Assembly: GCF_001297125.1 (NCBI RefSeq)
Contig: NZ_LHPC01000054.1
Span: 124,001 to 188,000 of the forward strand
Origin: Pseudomonas sp. RIT-PI-q
GTDB taxonomy: Bacteria; Pseudomonadota; Gammaproteobacteria; Pseudomonadales; Pseudomonadaceae
Reading direction: 5' to 3'
Length of the DNA: 64,000 nt
Of the stretch, positions 18,387 to 26,553 are shown piece by piece. Every line of letters starts with the position of its first letter. Position 1 is the stretch's first letter. The position numbers and the translations under genes were made by a program. Under the pieces are notes generated by a model, which saw nothing but the letters and a program-made list of their open reading frames with translations, had not been told where the DNA came from and made no database searches.

Positions 18387-18411
18387 AAAAAAGCCATCTA
18401 TAGGAGCTACC

Positions 18412-19194
18412 ATGCCTCGTTTTGCTGCCAACCTCAGCATGCTTTACCCGGAACATGAGTTTCTGGATCGTTTCGCCGCCGCGGCCGCCGATGGTTTCGA
18501 AGCGGTGGAATATCTGTTTCCCTACGACTACAGCGCTGAAGAACTCAAGCAACGCTTGAACGACAACGGCCTGGTGCAGGCCCTGTTTAACGCGCCGCCC
18601 GGTGATTGGGCGGCGGGCGAGCGGGGCACCGTATCGTTGCCGGGTCGGGAGCGTGAATTTCGCAGTGGTTTTGATCGCGCCCTGGAATACGCCGGCGCGT
18701 TGGGCAACTCACGCATCCATGTGATGGCCGGCCTGTTGCCCTCTGAAAACGATCGGGCACGGCATCACGGTATCTACCTGGAAAACCTCGCCTACGCCAC
18801 CGCTCAGGCGGCCAAGGTCGGGGTCACGGTATTGCTTGAACCGATCAATACGCGGGACATGCCAGGGTTTTTCCTCAACCGGCAGGACCAGGCACAGGCC
18901 ATCTGCAAAGAAGTCGGCGCCAGTAACCTGAAGGTCCAGTTCGACTGCTACCACTGCCAAATCGTCGAGGGCGACCTGGCGACCAAACTGCGTCGGGACT
19001 TCGACGGCATCGGCCACATCCAGATCGCCGGCGTGCCGGATCGGCATGAGCCGGACCTGGGCGAAGTGAACTATCCCTATCTGTTCGAGCTGATCGATCA
19101 GTTGGGGTATGACGGCTGGGTCGGCTGCGAATACCGCCCGCGAGGCAATACCTCGGCCGGCTTGCAGTGGCTGCGCGACTGGAAGGCACGCTAA
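18412..19194 (+). CDS. otnI: 2-oxo-tetronate isomerase
   Basis: This 260-residue TIM-barrel protein of the hydroxypyruvate isomerase family starts MPRFAANLSMLYPEHEFLDR behind TAGGAG. Conserved metal-site glutamates occur in LLEPINTRDMPGFFL and in GWVGCEYRP, and FDCYHCQIVEGD supplies further ligands. OtnI converts 2-oxo-tetronate, the LtnD product, to 3-oxo-tetronate, the OtnK substrate. With it the route from threonate to dihydroxyacetone phosphate is complete in this locus. Confidence 0.93.
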   Translation: MPRFAANLSMLYPEHEFLDRFAAAAADGFEAVEYLFPYDYSAEELKQRLNDNGLVQALFNAPPGDWAAGERGTVSLPGREREFRSGFDRALEYAGALGNSRIHVMAGLLPSENDRARHHGIYLENLAYATAQAAKVGVTVLLEPINTRDMPGFFLNRQDQAQAICKEVGASNLKVQFDCYHCQIVEGDLATKLRRDFDGIGHIQIAGVPDRHEPDLGEVNYPYLFELIDQLGYDGWVGCEYRPRGNTSAGLQWLRDWKAR

Positions 19195-19200
19195 GAAAAC

Positions 19201-19302
19201 CTGTAGGAGCGAGCTCGCTCGCGAAGAACCTGAGGGCTGCGCGTGCATCCAGGCAGCACGCGTAATCGTTAACGTCCATCGCGAGCGAGCTCGCTCCTAC
19301 AA
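19201..19302. repeat. REPIN (inverted REP pair with conserved spacer)
   Basis: Facing arms CTGTAGGAGCGAGCTCGCTC and GAGCGAGCTCGCTCCTAC enclose a spacer. Part of that spacer (GCATCCAGGCAGCACGCG) recurs in reverse complement in the element at 57698-57799. It lies between the convergent otnI and DeoR genes and may act as a bidirectional terminator. Confidence 0.8.
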
Positions 19303-19312
19303 GCCCGTCGTT

Positions 19313-20134
19313 TCAGGCCGATGCGGTGTCAGAAGGCAGCATCAATTCGACACCCTGCTTGCGGATGCCATCAGCCGCGGCAGGGGCCAACGCGTCGTCG
19401 CTGAGGATGATGTCGAACTGCTCGAGCCCGGCGATCCTGTACATACTGAATGTGCCGTACTTCGAACTGCTGGCCACCAGCACCACTTGCGAGGCCGATT
19501 GCATCGCGGCCTGTTTGACCTCCACCTTCAGCGCCGAAGGTGTGGTGAGGCCGCGACGCAAATCCCAGGAACTGGTCGATATGACCGCGATATCGGTGAC
19601 GACCTGACGCAAGGTGGCCACCGCCAGGCCACCCACGCACGATTGATTGGAGTGATCCAGCTGCCCGCCGGTATGAATCACCGTGACATGGGCGGCTTCG
19701 ATCAGTGACTGGACAATACCGAAGTCATTCGTCACCACGGTCATGCCGGACAGCGCCTTGATGTAGGGGACAATTTCCAGCGTGCTGGTTCCCGCATCCA
19801 GGTAAATCGTCATGTCGGCATGCAGTAACTTGGCAGCGAGCCTGGCCATGGCTTGCTTCTGCGGCAACTCGACCACTGCCTTGAGCTGATGGCTCGGCTC
19901 ACTGTGCAGCTGGCTGGCGATTCGCACCCCACCCGTGACCGAATAAGCACGACCTTCTTGCTCCAGCAACGCAATGTCGCGGCGGATGGTCATGTGCGAA
20001 CAGTCGAACATTTCCATCAACTGATGAACGCTCAGCACCTGATGCTTGCGCAACTGTCGCAGCATCAATTCACGGCGCTGCTCAGGAATCATCGGTGCGC
20101 CGCTGTCGGCGGCGATGTCCTTGGGACTAGGCAT
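19313..20134 (-). CDS. DeoR/GlpR-family transcriptional regulator
   Basis: This 273-residue protein has the N-terminal DeoR winged helix (IPEQRRELMLRQLRKHQVLS, then ELMEMFD-type recognition region with MTIRRDIALLEQEGR) and the C-terminal sugar-phosphate sensor domain (TIYLDAGTSTLEIVPYI). DeoR members usually repress sugar-catabolic operons and are relieved by a phosphorylated intermediate. Convergent to otnI, it is the likely repressor of the threonate operon, with an OtnK product as a plausible inducer. The ATG at 20134 was chosen for its TTGGAG ribosome site. Confidence 0.92.
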   Translation of the reverse strand: MPSPKDIAADSGAPMIPEQRRELMLRQLRKHQVLSVHQLMEMFDCSHMTIRRDIALLEQEGRAYSVTGGVRIASQLHSEPSHQLKAVVELPQKQAMARLAAKLLHADMTIYLDAGTSTLEIVPYIKALSGMTVVTNDFGIVQSLIEAAHVTVIHTGGQLDHSNQSCVGGLAVATLRQVVTDIAVISTSSWDLRRGLTTPSALKVEVKQAAMQSASQVVLVASSSKYGTFSMYRIAGLEQFDIILSDDALAPAAADGIRKQGVELMLPSDTASA

Positions 20135-20245
20135 TCGGGCTCCAAAACAAGGAAAGCTGACGGTAAGGGTAACGGTCAAACATAGTAGCGAATCCGTGGC
20201 TGGATCTGTAGCGCGAAGATGCCTCGGACGTGGCGCAGAAGACCG

Positions 20246-20680
20246 TCACTCGGGCTTGGTTGCGTTCGGCTCAGGGGAGGGCGGGCCGACGTTGTATTCT
20301 TCATCGGTGACCTTTTCCAGCCAGACGACGCTGACCCCGTCCAGCGCTTCCTGGACCCCGATGTGGGTCATGGCGGTTGTGGCGGATGCGCCGTGCCAGT
20401 GTTTGTGGTCAGGCGGGCACCAGATGACATCACCGGCACGGATCTCCACGATCGGTTCGCCCTCACACTGCGTCCAGCCGCAGCCGGCGGTGACAATCAG
20501 CGTCTGACCGAGCGGATGGGTATGCCATGCACTACGTGCGCCGGGTTCGAAAGTAACGCTGACGACGGAAACCCGGGCCGGTAAAGGTGGCGAGTTTAGC
20601 GGGTCCATGCGCACGGTGCCGGTGAAGAATGCTTCAGGGCCTTTTATCGATGGCTGCGAGCCTACGCGCTTGAGCATCAT
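20246..20680 (-). CDS. Cupin-domain protein, mandelonitrile-lyase-like
   Basis: This 144-residue single cupin carries the metal-binding block AWHTHPLGQTLIVTAG and the second block DHKHWHGASATTAMTH. The N-terminal LKRVGSQPSIKGPEAFFTGT is typical of the small manganese cupins that include bacterial hydroxynitrile lyases, but most members are of unknown function. Two adjacent ATGs (20680, 20677) follow AGGAGT; I used the first. The stop lies in a short region before the DeoR gene. Confidence 0.85.
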   Translation of the reverse strand: MMLKRVGSQPSIKGPEAFFTGTVRMDPLNSPPLPARVSVVSVTFEPGARSAWHTHPLGQTLIVTAGCGWTQCEGEPIVEIRAGDVIWCPPDHKHWHGASATTAMTHIGVQEALDGVSVVWLEKVTDEEYNVGPPSPEPNATKPE

Positions 20681-20859
20681 GGTCACTCCTACAGAGAAAT
20701 GAACAGGGATAGGGATGCCCCCAAGCTCGATCATTCGATGACGACCCAAAGGGCTTTTCAAGATTGCGCAATGTATGGATTCATTCTATCTAACGCATAG
20801 CTGCATCAATTTGCGCCTGCCTGCCTATGAGCGCAACTCACCCAAAATACTTGCCGCTT

Positions 20860-21006
20860 GTAGCCGCTGTCGAGCTTGCGAGGCTGCGTTCGGCTGCGCA
20901 GCAGTCGTAAAACCTGGGTGCGAGATTTATCTGAAACACCGTTTCGTCTGATTTCACGACTGCTTCGCAGCCGAACGCAGCCTCGCAAGCTCGACAGCGG
21001 CTACAG
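20860..21006. repeat. REPIN (inverted REP pair)
   Basis: The left arm is GTAGCCGCTGTCGAGCTTGC and the right arm is its complement, including the matching G/C change in the arm (CAGCGGCTAC). The spacer resembles those at 7907 and 13420. The paired substitution in both arms shows that the hairpin is conserved as a structure. Confidence 0.85.
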
Positions 21007-21231
21007 ACCCAAACACAGATCGCGTGATGCGAACCACCCATAAAGGGGGGCTACGCCGGCGGGGAAATTTGCAAGCATGACGCTGTTGGACTGAGGAGCC
21101 ATGTTGATGAGTGCCATCGAGTGCCCTTGGGCGGCTTCGATATAGCAATCGTCCACGATGGTAATACCCGTAGCCGCCAGTGCGCCCGTTGATAGCGGCT
21201 GCCAAGGTTTTTCTGCCAGGGAGAGCTCCAT
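21001..21231 (-). CDS. Possible small protein, 76 residues
   Basis: A minus-strand frame begins MELSLAEKPWQPLSTGALAA and continues with GITIVDDCYIEAAQGH. The composition is protein-like and the codon use is reasonable. Its stop lies inside the REPIN end and its ATG overlaps the ATG of the MBL-fold gene head to head (CCATGG), so it may be chance or a remnant. I do not recognise a family. Confidence 0.3.
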   Translation of the reverse strand: MELSLAEKPWQPLSTGALAATGITIVDDCYIEAAQGHSMALINMAPQSNSVMLANFPAGVAPLYGWFASRDLCLGL

Positions 21232-22294
21232 GGTTGCGAGCAAGCCATCACGGATTCCATTGGTTTATCCCTGCGGCGACCCTCCTGCACCCGGCGTGGC
21301 CAAGGAGATTGTTCCGGGCGTGTTGTGGTTGCGCATGCCGTTGCCACTTTCTCTGTCGCACATCAACCTGTGGGCGGTGCGCGATACGCAGGGCTGGGCA
21401 ATTTTTGATACGGGCCTGCACACGCAGGCAACCGTGCAAGCCTGGCGCACGTTGACTGGCACCGATGCTCCGTTGGGCGAATCGGGACCCAGCCGGATCC
21501 TGGTCACGCACATGCATCCCGATCACATCGGCATGGCGGGCTGGCTGGCAAATGAACACGCCTGCGAATTATGGATGACGCACGGCGAATACATGACCTG
21601 TCGGGTGCTGGTCGCCGATGAAGGGCGCGAGGCGCCCATTGAGCATGTGGATTTCTACCGGCGCGCCGGTTGGGATGCTGCCGCGCTGGAGGTCTATCGC
21701 AATCGCTACGGCGGCTACGGAAAAATGATCTATCGGCTACCCCAAAAATTCCGCCGTCTGCGCGACGGCCAGACCCTGCGCATTGGCGAGCATCAATGGC
21801 AGGTCATCGTTGGCTCCGGGCACTCACCGGAACATGCCTGTTTCTACTGCCCGCAATTGAAGCTGTTGATTTCCGGCGATCAGGTGCTGCCGCGCATCTC
21901 CTCCAACGTTTCGGTACTGGCCATCGAGCCACAGGCCGACCCGCTGCATGACTGGTTGGAGTCGCTGGAAAAGATCCGCCGACAGGTGCCCGATGATGTT
22001 CTGGTGTTGCCAGCCCACGACGATCCATTCCACCGTTTGCATGCGCGGCTGGACCATCTGGACCGCAGTCACCGTCGGGCTCTGGACCGGTTACTGGTTT
22101 TACTGGCTGAAGGGCCCAAGCGAGTCGTCGATGTGTTTTCCGTGCTGTTTGCTCGCAAGATCGATGACGAAGTCTTGTCCCTTGCCACCGGCGAAGCTCT
22201 GGCCAACCTGAACTATCTGGTCGAGCGGGGAAGGGTCGTGGTGACGGAAGATGCAGAGGGTGTTGCCTGGTATCAGCTGTCATCAATGACTTAG
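21230..22294 (+). CDS. MBL-fold metallo-hydrolase
   Basis: This 354-residue protein has the dinuclear-zinc signature THMHPDHIGMAGW near residue 95. It also has GHSPEHACFYCP, the bridging Asp in LLISGDQVLP and a late His in LPAHDDPFH. The C-terminal ~90 residues form a winged-helix-like extension (FSVLFARKIDDEVLSLATGE), as in LACTB2 or flavo-MBL relatives that act on thioesters or nucleic acid. GGGAGAG precedes ATG 21230. The substrate is unknown. Confidence 0.88.
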   Translation: MVASKPSRIPLVYPCGDPPAPGVAKEIVPGVLWLRMPLPLSLSHINLWAVRDTQGWAIFDTGLHTQATVQAWRTLTGTDAPLGESGPSRILVTHMHPDHIGMAGWLANEHACELWMTHGEYMTCRVLVADEGREAPIEHVDFYRRAGWDAAALEVYRNRYGGYGKMIYRLPQKFRRLRDGQTLRIGEHQWQVIVGSGHSPEHACFYCPQLKLLISGDQVLPRISSNVSVLAIEPQADPLHDWLESLEKIRRQVPDDVLVLPAHDDPFHRLHARLDHLDRSHRRALDRLLVLLAEGPKRVVDVFSVLFARKIDDEVLSLATGEALANLNYLVERGRVVVTEDAEGVAWYQLSSMT

Positions 22295-22300
22295 CGCGTA

Positions 22301-22394
22301 CCTGTAGGAGCGTGGCTTGCCCGCGAATGCGGTCTGACGGTCAACCCTTTGCTGAGTGACACAGCGCTTTCGTGAGCAAGCTTGCTCCTACAGG
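22301..22394. repeat. REPIN (inverted REP pair)
   Basis: Facing arms CCTGTAGGAGCGTGGCTTGC and GAGCAAGCTTGCTCCTACAG lie immediately after the MBL-fold gene and probably fold into a 3'-end hairpin. Confidence 0.75.
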
Positions 22395-22423
22395 GTTTGT
22401 GTTCAATCCATGCGCGCACCCTT

Positions 22424-22453
22424 ATTGATTGTTCGCTACAGCGAACAATCAAT
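22424..22453. promoter_or_regulatory. 30-bp perfect palindrome upstream of the semialdehyde dehydrogenase
   Basis: Two 14-base arms, ATTGATTGTTCGCT and AGCGAACAATCAAT, are separated by only AC. The site lies about 85-115 bp before the dehydrogenase ATG. The core GTTCGCT-AC-AGCGAAC resembles operators of IclR-type regulators, but no such regulator gene is in the window. There is no following T-run, so an operator is more likely than a terminator. Confidence 0.6.
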
Positions 22454-22537
22454 TCAGGTTTTTGCCGTAGTCAGGGCGATAACCGCTGCCTACTCTGGGG
22501 GTGAAATTTACCTTCATTCACCGCAGCGAGACTTGTC

Positions 22538-24061
22538 ATGACCATTGCCAGCGACAACCGAGAAATTGCCCAGTACATCCACGGCGCCCACGTCGCCGGC
22601 AGCGGTGAACGCACTCAACCGATTTACAACCCGGCCACCGGCGCCGTCAGTCGCCATGTGCGCCTGGGCAACGCGCAGGACGTAGACGCCGCCGTGGCCT
22701 CCGCCGAGGCGGCCTTTCCCGCCTGGTCGAACACGCCGCCGATTCGCCGCGCCCGGGTATTGTTCAAATTTCTGGAACTGCTGAACCAGAATAAAGACGC
22801 ACTGGCGCACCTGATCACTGCCGAACATGGCAAGGTCTTCACCGATGCCCAGGGCGAAGTGGCCCGTGGTATCGACATCGTCGAGTTCTCTTGTGGCATT
22901 CCACAGTTGCTCAAGGGCGACTTCTCCGATCAGGTGTCCACCAACATGGACAACTGGACACTGCGTCAACCCTTGGGCGTAGTCGCCGGCATCACGCCGT
23001 TCAACTTTCCGGTGATGGTCCCGATGTGGATGTTCCCGGTGGCGATCGCGGCGGGCAACACCTTCATTCTCAAGCCAAGCCCGACCGATCCTAGCGCCAG
23101 CCTGTTCATGGCTGATTTGCTGAAACAGGCCGGCCTGCCTGACGGCGTGTTCAACGTGGTGCAAGGCGACAAAGAGGCCGTTGATGCGCTGCTGGTACAC
23201 CCGGATGTGAAAGCGGTGTCCTTTGTCGGCTCCACGCCAATCGCCAATTACATCTACGAGACCGGTGCTCGCCACGGCAAACGTGTGCAAGCCCTGGGCG
23301 GCGCGAAGAACCACATGGTGGTCATGCCCGACGCTGACGTCGATCAGGTGGTCGACGCACTGATCGGCGCTGGCTATGGCTCGGCAGGCGAACGCTGCAT
23401 GGCGATCTCGGTCGCCGTGCTGGTCGGCGACGTGGCTGACAAAGTCATGCCAAAACTGCTGGAACGCACCAAGACATTGAAGGTGCTCAACGGCAGCAAC
23501 CTGGCGGCTGAAATGGGCCCGATCGTCACGCCCGCTGCCCATGCCCGCATCACGGGCTACATCGAGCAAGGCATCAAGGAAGGCGCGCAATTGCTGGTTG
23601 ATGGCCGTAACTTCAATGCCGCAGACGCTGGCGAAGGTTGCGAGGAAGGCTTCTGGATGGGCGGCACACTGTTCGACCACGTCACCCCGGACATGCGCAT
23701 CTATAAAGAAGAAATCTTTGGCCCGGTGCTTGCCTGCATGCGCGTGGCTGATTTCGCCACCGCGGTGCAATTGGTCAACGACCACGAATTCGGCAACGGC
23801 GTGGCTTGCTACACCCGCGATGGCAACGTGGCGCGCGAGTTCAGCCGTCGCATCCAGGTCGGCATGGTCGGCATCAACGTGCCGATCCCGGTGCCCATGG
23901 CCTGGCACGGCTTTGGCGGCTGGAAAAAGAGCCTGTTTGGTGACATGCATGCTTACGGAGAGGAGGGCGTACGGTTCTACACCAAGCAAAAATCGATCAT
24001 GCAACGCTGGCCAGAAAGCATCGGCAAAGGGGCCGAGTTTGCGATGCCGACGGCGAAATAA
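22538..24061 (+). CDS. mmsA: CoA-acylating (methyl)malonate-semialdehyde dehydrogenase (DddC-like)
   Basis: This 507-residue aldehyde dehydrogenase converts malonate or methylmalonate semialdehyde to acetyl- or propionyl-CoA with NAD and CoA. The family signature GITPFNFPVMVPMWMFPVAI lies near residue 148. The catalytic Cys is in GSAGERCMAISVAV near 285, and GGAKNHMVVMPDAD is typical of MmsA/IolA. Next to AcuR-, DddA-, AcuN- and AcuK-like genes it probably serves as DddC, completing oxidation of 3-hydroxypropionate, although a role in valine or inositol breakdown cannot be excluded by sequence. Confidence 0.9.
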   Translation: MTIASDNREIAQYIHGAHVAGSGERTQPIYNPATGAVSRHVRLGNAQDVDAAVASAEAAFPAWSNTPPIRRARVLFKFLELLNQNKDALAHLITAEHGKVFTDAQGEVARGIDIVEFSCGIPQLLKGDFSDQVSTNMDNWTLRQPLGVVAGITPFNFPVMVPMWMFPVAIAAGNTFILKPSPTDPSASLFMADLLKQAGLPDGVFNVVQGDKEAVDALLVHPDVKAVSFVGSTPIANYIYETGARHGKRVQALGGAKNHMVVMPDADVDQVVDALIGAGYGSAGERCMAISVAVLVGDVADKVMPKLLERTKTLKVLNGSNLAAEMGPIVTPAAHARITGYIEQGIKEGAQLLVDGRNFNAADAGEGCEEGFWMGGTLFDHVTPDMRIYKEEIFGPVLACMRVADFATAVQLVNDHEFGNGVACYTRDGNVAREFSRRIQVGMVGINVPIPVPMAWHGFGGWKKSLFGDMHAYGEEGVRFYTKQKSIMQRWPESIGKGAEFAMPTAK

Positions 24062-24091
24062 AACCGCTGTTTCAATAAGAGGGAGGCGACG

Positions 24092-24775
24092 GTGAGAAAT
24101 CAGTTGATTTATAAAGACGATCAGTCTATTAATCGACACATGACGAACATGACTGCTATCCCTCGCAAGCGTGGTCGCCCGGCGAAAGCCGTCGGCGACT
24201 ACCGAGAAACACGTGAAACCCTGTGCCGTGCGGGCGTCGCCGCCTTGACGGAGAAGGGGTTTTCGGCCACCGGCATTGACGAAATCCTCAAGTCAGTCGG
24301 AGTGCCCAAAGGCTCTTTCTATCATTTCTTCGCGAGCAAGGAAGCGTATGGCAGTGAACTGATCACGCTGTACGCCCGTTACTTCGTGCGCAAGCTTGAT
24401 CGGTTTCTGCTTGATGAAAGCCTGACCCCACTCAAGCGCATCGAAGCCTTTTGCGAGGAAGCAGAGCGGGGCATGCAGCGCTTCGATTTCCGTCGAGGGT
24501 GCCTCGTCGGTAATTTGGGACAGGAGATGGGCGCGCTGCCGGAATCCTTCCAGGCACAGCTGACCGATGTACTTCTGGATTGGCAGGCCCGGTTCGAGCG
24601 TTGTCTGGAGGAAGCCAAAGCGGCCGGCGAAATTTCCAGTAATGCGGATTGTGCACGTTGGGCGGCGTTTTTCTGGATTGGCTGGGAAGGTGCTGTTCTA
24701 CGCGCCAAGCTTGAGCGTAACGGTGAGCCGTTGCGGGTATTTGCAGACATGTTTTTGATGAGCCTGGGGTCCTAG
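24092..24775 (+). CDS. acuR: TetR-family acrylate regulator AcuR-like
   Basis: This TetR repressor is 227 residues from GTG 24092. The DNA-binding domain includes AAL-type helix then FSATGIDEILKSVGVPKGSF and YHFFASKE. The C-terminal block FRRGCLVGNLGQEMGALPES and AAFFWIGWEGAVLRAKLE is characteristic of AcuR, which represses acrylate genes in Rhodobacter. GTG 24092 follows a strong GGGAGG; ATG 24140 is an alternative without a ribosome site. An operator-like motif at 24115 lies between the two starts. The gene lies 30 bp after the dehydrogenase and is probably co-transcribed with it. Confidence 0.87.
   Translation: MRNQLIYKDDQSINRHMTNMTAIPRKRGRPAKAVGDYRETRETLCRAGVAALTEKGFSATGIDEILKSVGVPKGSFYHFFASKEAYGSELITLYARYFVRKLDRFLLDESLTPLKRIEAFCEEAERGMQRFDFRRGCLVGNLGQEMGALPESFQAQLTDVLLDWQARFERCLEEAKAAGEISSNADCARWAAFFWIGWEGAVLRAKLERNGEPLRVFADMFLMSLGS
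24115..24133 (+). promoter_or_regulatory. Candidate AcuR operator, copy 1
   Basis: The sequence AGACGATCAGTCTATTAAT contains a short dyad (AGAC and GTCT). It closely matches the stretch before the GMC gene at 24797-24816 (shared pattern ACGATC-R-GTCTA-TTAAT). Its location at the 5' end of the repressor gene suggests autoregulation. This is inference from the repeat alone. Confidence 0.45.
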
Positions 24776-24786
24776 GCTCTTTTTTT
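24760..24786 (+). terminator. Intrinsic terminator overlapping the acuR stop
   Basis: A stem GAGCCT/AGGCTC with an 8-base loop is followed by seven T residues. The acuR stop codon lies within the hairpin. It separates the acuR transcript from the GMC operon. Confidence 0.8.
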
Positions 24787-24796
24787 TCACCTTTAA

Positions 24797-24816
24797 TATA
24801 CGATCGGTCTAATTAA
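24797..24816 (+). promoter_or_regulatory. Candidate AcuR operator, copy 2
   Basis: The sequence ATACGATCGGTCTAATTAAT lies 40-60 bp before the GMC oxidoreductase ATG. It shares the core ACGATC-R-GTCTA with the copy inside the acuR 5' end, so AcuR probably controls the downstream operon. Footprinting would be decisive. Confidence 0.5.
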
Positions 24817-24857
24817 TTTGAAGCCTGTGCATCGTTCGTAAGAAGTGAGGCGTCCCA

Positions 24858-26525
24858 ATGAGTGAGCCAAGTTTCGACTACATCATCATCGGTGCCGGCA
24901 CGGCTGGTTGCCTGCTGGCCAACCGGCTGAGCACCGATCCAAACCACCGCGTGTTGCTCCTCGAGGCCGGCGGCCCGGACAACTACCCGTGGATTCACAT
25001 TCCCGTGGGCTATCTGTATTGCATCGATAACCCGCGTACCGACTGGCGTTTCCGAACCGCGCCATCGGCCGGACTCAACGGCCGCGAATTGCTCTATCCA
25101 CGCGGCAAGACACTGGGCGGAAGCTCGAGCATCAACGGCATGATCTACATGCGCGGCCAGGCTCAGGACTACGATCACTGGGCAAGCGTCACCGGCGATG
25201 AGGAGTGGAATTGGCAAACCTGCCTGAAGGACTTCCGCGCCCACGAGGACCACTATCGCCTCGATGCCGCGACAACCGAGGGCGAAAACAGCCAGGCCGC
25301 ACGCTTCAGAACCTTGCACAGCAACGGCGGCGAGTGGCGCGTTGAAAAACAACGCCTGCGCTGGGACATCCTCGACGCCTTTGCCAAGGCGGCAGAGCAG
25401 GCCGGCATTGCGCCGACCGATGACTTCAACGGCGGGGACAACCGCGGTGTCGGTTACTTTGACGTCAATCAGCGCAGCGGCTGGCGCTGGAACGCCTCCA
25501 AGGCGTTTCTCCGGCCGATCCTCAAGCAACGTCCGAACCTGACGGTCTGGACCGGCGCGCAAGTCTCTCGCCTGCGCTTTGAACAGCGTGAAGACGGGAC
25601 ACAGGTGTGTTGCGGCGTCGAACTGATTCACGAAGGCGGGCACCGTAAAGTCCGGGCCAACCGTGAAGTGATTCTCAGCGCCGGCGCCATCGGCAGCCCG
25701 CAGTTGCTGCAGCTTTCAGGTATTGGCGATGCCGCTTTGCTGAATGATCACCAGATTCCGGTGGTGCGGCATTTGCCTGGCGTAGGTGCCAACCTGCAGG
25801 ACCATTTGCAGATTCGTTCGGTCTACAAGGTGCACGGTGCGTCGACCCTGAACACCAAGGCGACCACGCTTCTGGGCAAGGCCGCTATCGCCCTTGAGTA
25901 CGCGCTCAAACGCAGTGGCCCGATGAGTATGGCGCCCTCGCAGTTGGGCATTTTCACCAGCAGCGATGAGTCCTATGTCCAGCCCAATCTCCAGTACCAC
26001 GTACAACCGTTGAGCCTGGAAGCGTTCGGCCAACCGCTGCACACATTCCCCGCCATCACCGCCAGCGTCTGCAACATCCACCCGACCAGTCGCGGCACGG
26101 TGTCGATTCGCAGCGCCGATTTCCGCGACGCGCCAATCATTGCCCCCGACTACCTGAGCACCGATGAAGACCGTCGCGTAGCGGCTGATTCGCTACGTGT
26201 GACACGTCGCATCGCGTCACAGCCAGCGATGGCGCACTTCGTCCCGGAGGAATACAAACCGGGCGTTCAGTACCAGACCGACGAGCAACTGGCGCGCCTG
26301 GCAGGCGACATTGGCTCGACGATTTTTCATCCGGTTGGCACGGCCAAAATGGGCAAGGCGTCCGACCCGATGGCCGTCGTCGACAGCCATCTGCGTGTGC
26401 ACGGCATCCAGGGTCTGCGGGTCGTCGACGCGAGCATCATGCCGACCATCACGGGCGGCAACACCAACAGCCCGACGCTGATGATCGCGGAGAAAGCCGC
26501 GCGCTGGATCATCGCCGGTCACTAA
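24858..26525 (+). CDS. GMC-family flavin alcohol dehydrogenase (DddA-like)
   Basis: This 555-residue FAD enzyme of the choline dehydrogenase family has the N-terminal dinucleotide motif IIIGAGTAGCLLANRLS. It also has the GMC signatures YPRGKTLGGSSSINGMIYMR near residue 80 and GAIGSPQLLQLSGIG near 276. The catalytic His is in STIFHPVGTAKMG, and the C-terminal TGGNTNSPTLMIAEKAA is present. In the Halomonas acrylate/DMSP cluster, DddA of this family oxidises 3-hydroxypropionate to malonate semialdehyde; synteny with AcuN- and AcuK-like genes supports the same role here. Confidence 0.88.
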   Translation: MSEPSFDYIIIGAGTAGCLLANRLSTDPNHRVLLLEAGGPDNYPWIHIPVGYLYCIDNPRTDWRFRTAPSAGLNGRELLYPRGKTLGGSSSINGMIYMRGQAQDYDHWASVTGDEEWNWQTCLKDFRAHEDHYRLDAATTEGENSQAARFRTLHSNGGEWRVEKQRLRWDILDAFAKAAEQAGIAPTDDFNGGDNRGVGYFDVNQRSGWRWNASKAFLRPILKQRPNLTVWTGAQVSRLRFEQREDGTQVCCGVELIHEGGHRKVRANREVILSAGAIGSPQLLQLSGIGDAALLNDHQIPVVRHLPGVGANLQDHLQIRSVYKVHGASTLNTKATTLLGKAAIALEYALKRSGPMSMAPSQLGIFTSSDESYVQPNLQYHVQPLSLEAFGQPLHTFPAITASVCNIHPTSRGTVSIRSADFRDAPIIAPDYLSTDEDRRVAADSLRVTRRIASQPAMAHFVPEEYKPGVQYQTDEQLARLAGDIGSTIFHPVGTAKMGKASDPMAVVDSHLRVHGIQGLRVVDASIMPTITGGNTNSPTLMIAEKAARWIIAGH

Positions 26526-26553
26526 CTAATCCATCTAAAGAGGAAATAATCAC

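Noticed and set aside
22514..24139. 541-codon minus-strand frame
   Set aside because: It is antisense to the semialdehyde dehydrogenase, whose plus-strand frame carries the catalytic Cys motif and NAD signatures.
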